Shown here: piece after piece, positions 60,131 through 64,000 of the stretch
How positions within the stretch are numbered: the first letter of the stretch is position 1
Layout: each line of letters begins with the position of its first letter
Assembly (NCBI GenBank): GCA_052389895.1
Contig: JBQTHM010000020.1
Location: 1-64,000, forward strand
Source of the DNA: CAVVXX01 sp052389895
GTDB lineage: Bacteria > Pseudomonadota > Alphaproteobacteria > Micropepsales > Micropepsaceae
Direction: 5' to 3'
Length of the DNA: 64,000 nucleotides
The notes under the pieces: model-generated
The model's input: only the letters and a program-made list of their open reading frames with translations
Databases searched by the model: none
Told to the model about the DNA's origin: nothing
Made by a program: the position numbers and the translations under genes

Positions 60131-60984
60131 TCCGGCGATATCCGTGCGTCGAAGCCAAACAGAAAAAGTCCAAGGCGGTCTGCGTCCGCTGTACACGCCT
60201 GGCGCTTCATGACGAGACCCGCGCCCGCCTCGAGCGCGATCCCGGCGAGCCCGGCTTCCGCCGCAAGGGCAACCGTTCCAGGTCCGATCACCGGAAGGTC
60301 CACGCGCCGCTCCTGCCTCGGTTTTGCCGCCTTCACAAGCACGCCGCGGTGCTCGCTTGGCGCGCCGCGCAAGTTCAGTGGCAACTCCCTTATCCGCGAA
60401 ATCATCGCGTCCGTGCCTTCGGCGGCTTCGATAGCAAGTACGAGCCCTTCGCAAATGGCCACCGCTTGCCCAATATCAAAGGTCCCCGTCGCCCGGATGA
60501 TCGCCGCGCCCAAGTCTATATCGCGCTGCTGCGCAGCGTTCGGTGCGTGTCGGCCCAGCTTGCCATGCGCCATAAGCAAGCCCGGGGCGGCCTCCGCAGT
60601 GCCGACAACGCGAAACCCATCCGTCTCGAAGACCGAAACCATGGTGCGCAAGATTGCATCGTCGCCCTTCGTTGCCGCCGCGAGCACCTTTGCAAAAGTC
60701 GTGGCGCCCCGTGCGTCGAGCTTGATGGCGTTCCATTGTGGACGGGGAACTTTGCCTGCCAAGGTCACCGACTGCACGCCTGCCTCGCGCAGCAGCCTCA
60801 ATCCTTTGCCCACTTCGCCGATCGAACCCCAAGCATGGGGATACCGCTCAATGCCAGCAGCCGAGGCAATACCCTCCAGCGCAAGAATAAAGACATCGCC
60901 GCCTGCCTCGCGGACACTTTCCGCGATCTCAATGGGCAGCTCTCCGCCACCGGCGACAATTCCAAGCTTCCCTTGCGCATTCAC
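60127..60984 (-). CDS. lpxI: UDP-2,3-diacylglucosamine pyrophosphatase LpxI
   Basis: 285 residues from GTG at 60984 (VNAQGKLGIVAGGGELP), 4 bases after the lpxA stop. The LpxI (DUF1009) family hydrolyses UDP-diacylglucosamine to lipid X and replaces LpxH in alphaproteobacteria. Blocks are AGGGELPIEIAE, GEVGKGLRLLREAGV, and the C-terminal LPVIGPGTVALAAEAGLAGIALEAG. Genetic position between lpxA and lpxB supports the role. Confidence 0.95.
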   Translation of the reverse strand: MNAQGKLGIVAGGGELPIEIAESVREAGGDVFILALEGIASAAGIERYPHAWGSIGEVGKGLRLLREAGVQSVTLAGKVPRPQWNAIKLDARGATTFAKVLAAATKGDDAILRTMVSVFETDGFRVVGTAEAAPGLLMAHGKLGRHAPNAAQQRDIDLGAAIIRATGTFDIGQAVAICEGLVLAIEAAEGTDAMISRIRELPLNLRGAPSEHRGVLVKAAKPRQERRVDLPVIGPGTVALAAEAGLAGIALEAGAGLVMKRQACTADADRLGLFLFGFDARISPE

Positions 60985-60988
60985 AAGC

Positions 60989-61795
60989 CTACGCGTCCTC
61001 GTTCGAAGTGCCGCCCGGCGTGCATATAGAACGTTTGGCATCCGCCAAAATGAAATCAGCGATTTCCTGAATTTCCGGAAAGTCGGCCCATCGGCTTTTG
61101 GCTGCCTGGGCCCGATCGAAAAGATGGCCTGTACGGCCAAAGATCTCTCGATAGGCCGCCCGCATCGCGTGGATACGCTCGCGCGAGAGGCCCTTGCGCT
61201 TTAGGCCGATCAGATTGAGTCCAGCCAGCCGCGCACGCCTGCCCTCGGCAATCCCATAGGGAATCACATCGTTGGGCACTCCCGTGAGCCCACCGACGAA
61301 GGCGTTGCGGCCGATGCGGCTATACTGCTGGATTGCGGCGTGGCCGCCGATGTTTGCTTCATCGCCCACAATGACGTGGCCGCCGAGTGCCACGCCGTTC
61401 GCAAACGTTACGCCATCGCCGATCTGGCAGTCATGTGCCACATGGCTATACGCCATAAAATACCCGCGGCTGCCCACTCGCGAAACGCCTGCGCCCTTCG
61501 CTGAGCCGATGTTCATCGTCACATGTTCGCGAATCACATTGTCCGCGCCGATAATGAGCGTGGCTCCCTCTCCCGTGTCGCCCCGGTATTGAGCAAGCCC
61601 GCCAAGCACGGCGTGGGGATGAACAACAGTGCGCGCGCCAATCTCCGTCGCAGCCTCGATGACCACGTGCGAAATCAAACGCACGCCATCTTCGAGTTTT
61701 GCCTTGCCGCTCACCACACAAAACGGGCCGACTTCTACGTCTGTGCCAAGGCGTGCGCCATCCTCGACAATCGCAGTCGGATGAATTGGCGTCAT
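60989..61795 (-). CDS. lpxA: UDP-N-acetylglucosamine acyltransferase
   Basis: 268 residues; first step of lipid A synthesis, 3-O-acylation of UDP-GlcNAc. Left-handed beta-helix with hexapeptide repeats from residue 3 (HPTAIVEDGARLG), the catalytic His in MAYSHVAHDCQIGDG, and helical C-terminus. 2 bases after fabZ, 4 before lpxI. Confidence 0.97.
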   Translation of the reverse strand: MTPIHPTAIVEDGARLGTDVEVGPFCVVSGKAKLEDGVRLISHVVIEAATEIGARTVVHPHAVLGGLAQYRGDTGEGATLIIGADNVIREHVTMNIGSAKGAGVSRVGSRGYFMAYSHVAHDCQIGDGVTFANGVALGGHVIVGDEANIGGHAAIQQYSRIGRNAFVGGLTGVPNDVIPYGIAEGRRARLAGLNLIGLKRKGLSRERIHAMRAAYREIFGRTGHLFDRAQAAKSRWADFPEIQEIADFILADAKRSICTPGGTSNEDA

Positions 61796-61797
61796 TG

Positions 61798-62286
61798 TTA
61801 GATCTGTAAGGACGCGTTTTCGCGGCCCACGACGCTATCTGCAATCATCGCGCTGTACTCGGCCTCCGCGCACAATATGTCGCCGCAAAATGCCTTTCCT
61901 TCGAAGCGCCAAACGGGCCCCCGGTGCTGCTGCACCAAAACCGGAATGCGCAGCAAATCCCCCGGCCGCACGGGCTTGCGGAAGCGCGCGTAGTCAATGG
62001 ACATGAAAAACACGAGATTCGGCCGCTCTTCGCCCAGCGAGTGCATCACCAGCGCGCCCGCGGCCTGCGCCATGGCCTCGACGACAAGAACACCGGGCAT
62101 TATTGCGTACTCGGGAAAGTGCCCGGCAAAATACGGTTCATTGACGGACACTGCTTTCCATCCGGTCGCGCTCTGTCCCGGCACGATATCGGTAAGTTTT
62201 TCCAAAAACAGGAACGGCGGACGATGCGGAAGAAGGCGCTTGATCGCCTCCACATCCAAAAAGAATTTGGTCTCCGGCTTAGTCAT
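61798..62286 (-). CDS. fabZ: 3-hydroxyacyl-ACP dehydratase FabZ
   Basis: 162 residues from MTKPETKFFLDVEAIKRLLP. Hot-dog fold dehydratase of fatty-acid synthesis. Catalytic His in GHFPEYAIMPGVLVVEAMAQ with the Glu of the central helix, and LLPHRPPFLFLEKL. Its start overlaps the lpxD stop by 8 bases. Placement between lpxD and lpxA is the rule in Gram-negatives, linking acyl-chain supply to lipid A. Confidence 0.97.
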   Translation of the reverse strand: MTKPETKFFLDVEAIKRLLPHRPPFLFLEKLTDIVPGQSATGWKAVSVNEPYFAGHFPEYAIMPGVLVVEAMAQAAGALVMHSLGEERPNLVFFMSIDYARFRKPVRPGDLLRIPVLVQQHRGPVWRFEGKAFCGDILCAEAEYSAMIADSVVGRENASLQI

Positions 62287-63316
62287 TTTTGTTCTTGTGC
62301 CTGCGTGTTTTGGCGAGACGCGAAAGCGTTGCGGACTCCTTGTGCCATTCCCGCATTGGCCGGGCGAGTATACCACCGTAGTCCTGCCCGGCCGGAACAT
62401 TGCCGACCACACCGGACATTCCCGCAATGCGGGCACCGCTTCCGATTACGACGTGGTCTGCAATTCCCGACGCCCCCCCGATGACAACGTAATCGCCCAG
62501 AGTGACGCTCCCGGCAAGGCCCGCGCTCCCGGCGATCACGCAGTGGCGGCCCACCACGCAATTGTGGCCAATCTGGACAAGGTTATCGATCTTGGTTCCT
62601 TCGCCGACTACTGTATCGCCGAGCGCCCCCCTGTCGACCGCTGTGTTGGCTCCAATTTCCACGCGGTCTTGCACGATCACGCGGCCAAGCTGGGGCATTT
62701 TCAGATGGCCCGCAGGAGTCGGCGTAAAGCCAAATCCGGGTGCGCCGATCCGTGCGCCGGGCAGGACTACCACGTCATCGCCAAAATGCGCATAGCCGAT
62801 CCAGACATTGGCTCCGATTTCACAGTTGCGGCCAATCGTGACGCCGCGCCCGATCGCTGTGTTCGGTCCTACGCGCGTGTTGCGACCGATTTCGACATAC
62901 TGGCCGATCACCACGCCCTGGCAAAGCACAACATCATCGGCAATACGCGCCGTGGGATGCACGGGGCGTTCCTGCGGAGCAACGCCCAGCAGATCGTCAG
63001 GATAAAACAGTGCTGCGGTGGCTGCGAAGCTGGCGGCTACAGATGCACAAGTGATTAGGACGGTGCCGCCCCCGGGCCTTTCGGAAATAAGGTGCTCCGG
63101 CACAAGACACCAGCCGGCGCGTGTTTTCGCGAAATCCGCCTTTGCGCGGCCTCCGTCGAAAAACGCTAGATGCTTTGTTCCTGCTTGAGCAAGGCCGGCA
63201 ACGTCATAGATGGCTGCGCTGCTGTCCGCGCCGCTCGGTACTGCCACGCCCAGCTTGGCACAGAGCGCCTCAACCGAAACCGGCCCACGATTGTCATAGA
63301 ACCGCGGATCCGCCAT
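62279..63316 (-). CDS. lpxD: UDP-3-O-acylglucosamine N-acyltransferase
   Basis: 345 residues; N-acylates UDP-3-O-acyl-glucosamine. An N-terminal uridine-binding domain (about 1-105), then hexapeptide repeats (HPTARIADDVVLCQGVVIG onward) with catalytic His in VQIGHNCVVGRHC, and a short helical tail. Follows the skp-like gene by 3 bases. Confidence 0.97.
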   Translation of the reverse strand: MADPRFYDNRGPVSVEALCAKLGVAVPSGADSSAAIYDVAGLAQAGTKHLAFFDGGRAKADFAKTRAGWCLVPEHLISERPGGGTVLITCASVAASFAATAALFYPDDLLGVAPQERPVHPTARIADDVVLCQGVVIGQYVEIGRNTRVGPNTAIGRGVTIGRNCEIGANVWIGYAHFGDDVVVLPGARIGAPGFGFTPTPAGHLKMPQLGRVIVQDRVEIGANTAVDRGALGDTVVGEGTKIDNLVQIGHNCVVGRHCVIAGSAGLAGSVTLGDYVVIGGASGIADHVVIGSGARIAGMSGVVGNVPAGQDYGGILARPMREWHKESATLSRLAKTRRHKNKND

Positions 63317-63319
63317 TAG

Positions 63320-64000
63320 CTATTGCGGCGACGCGGGCCTGGCTGTGTTGGGCTGCAATTGTGCGCCCAGCGTCGCGGGGTCGATAAGGTCCACCTTCAC
63401 CCGAGAAATCTTCTGGTCGAGGCGCTGGATGGCGATCCCCGTGATGTCTACGTCCACCGTACCGAGAACGACGGCATTGCGGTCGACAAGAAAATTCGCC
63501 CCACGCTCGGCCATGATTTGCTCGAGAATTGGTCCAAGCGCGTCTTCGATTTCTTTCCTTGCCTTGTAAACGCCGGCCTGGATCTGGTTTTGTCGGTCTT
63601 GTACTTTTGTTTGCAATACCTGTTGACGCGCATTTATGTCTCGCGTTCGCTGGGCGCGGACTTCCGGCGCCAGAACTGCCGACTGCTGCTGCAGCGCTCC
63701 CGCGTCGTTGCGCAGTCTCTGCTCCTCGCCCTTGAATTCGGTTTCTGCCGCCTTGGTCAAAGCATCCACCTGCGCGATCATATCCTTGCCGGCCGCCGAT
63801 TGGCGCAGAATCGTGGCACGATCGATTACGAGAATGCGCGGTTCGGGAGTCGGCCCTGAAGGCGCGGAAGCAATGCTGGAACCTGGCGCCGAAGCCGTAC
63901 CTGAGGGCGACGACTGCAAAAGCAGAAAGGTAACGACGCCGCCAATAATCAGAACCGCCGCCACGGCTAGGCCGGCGATAAGAAGTCGTTTTGTCGTAGG
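63320..64000 (-). CDS. Skp/OmpH-family periplasmic chaperone, 5' end outside window
   Basis: The open frame continues past the right edge; 226 residues are visible. An N-terminal hydrophobic segment (RLLIAGLAVAAVLIIGGVV) looks like a signal anchor, followed by a Ser/Pro/Ala-rich linker, then the OmpH domain with RILVIDRATILRQSAAGKD and long charged helices (EFKGEEQRLRNDAGALQQQ), ending Pro/Ala-rich. Skp holds unfolded outer-membrane proteins. It sits before lpxD as in the usual bamA-skp-lpxD order. The linker makes it longer than classical Skp (about 160). Confidence 0.85.
   Translation of the reverse strand, partial: PTTKRLLIAGLAVAAVLIIGGVVTFLLLQSSPSGTASAPGSSIASAPSGPTPEPRILVIDRATILRQSAAGKDMIAQVDALTKAAETEFKGEEQRLRNDAGALQQQSAVLAPEVRAQRTRDINARQQVLQTKVQDRQNQIQAGVYKARKEIEDALGPILEQIMAERGANFLVDRNAVVLGTVDVDITGIAIQRLDQKISRVKVDLIDPATLGAQLQPNTARPASPQ

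Noticed and set aside
59639..61204. 521-codon plus-strand frame
   Set aside because: Antisense to lpxB, lpxI and lpxA, all of which are intact and well conserved; Ser/Arg/Pro-rich noise.
1..64000. CRISPR array or other regular direct repeats
   Set aside because: No spaced direct repeats were seen; the repeats found are the IS ends and palindromes in pdhB/pdhC.

Overview
The window is chromosomal DNA of an alphaproteobacterium, GC-rich (roughly 60%), with dense genes, many ATGA start/stop overlaps and about 60 recognisable protein genes. Class-level markers seen directly are an ALAS-type hemA, a MucR/Ros regulator, an LdtR-type MarR regulator, a pyruvate dehydrogenase E1 beta with its own lipoyl domain, a RibB with a decayed RibA domain, LpxI in place of LpxH, the order trpG-trpD-trpC-moaC-moeA-lexA, and a GTTC-N7-GTTC type SOS box. 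No species name can be supported from sequence alone.

Layout. 1-960: tail of an unknown gene and a PhyH-family dioxygenase. 987-9772 (minus): proton pyrophosphatase, then the run glyA-nrdR-ribD-ribE-ribBX-ribH-nusB-thiL. 10126-13378: MucR, a DsrE-like protein, 5-aminolevulinate synthase, a VOC protein and an LdtR-like regulator. 13435-17066: two valine-catabolism enzymes, hemB and a TetR regulator. 17194-24597: an orphan ModA next to a penicillin-acylase-family hydrolase, a flavin reductase, bpt, metG and a DUF502 protein. 24600-28655: an acyl-CoA synthetase-like gene, tRNA-Thr, an outer-membrane-type protein and a broken XagB-like glycosyltransferase.

28804-31254 is the one clear accessory island: a complete IS1595-family element of 2435 bp with perfect 23-bp terminal inverted repeats, an 8-bp target duplication, a frameshifted transposase and several passenger ORFs, including a HEPN-like protein whose start codon overlaps that of a divergent small basic protein.

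31371-37841: bfd and bacterioferritin, then lpdA-pdhC-pdhB-pdhA and an FtsB-like protein. Related palindromic repeats are read through in frame in the linkers of both pdhC and pdhB. 37892-45352: eno, a MAPEG protein, kdsA, an RraA-like protein, pyrG, secG, a degenerate receiver protein and tpiA. 45440-53934 (plus): ppiD-trpE-trpG-trpD-trpC-moaC-moeA-lexA. 53898-64000: comEC, gltX, gltA, then the lipid A block lpxB-lpxI-lpxA-fabZ-lpxD and a partial skp/ompH at the edge.

The core genes link central carbon metabolism (PDH complex, enolase, Tpi, citrate synthase) with cofactor synthesis (riboflavin, thiamine, heme, Moco), tryptophan synthesis and envelope assembly. The best leads for something new are the IS1595 passenger module, the repeat-derived protein linkers shared by pdhB and pdhC, the deletion in the XagB-like gene, and the unusual start of bacterioferritin.
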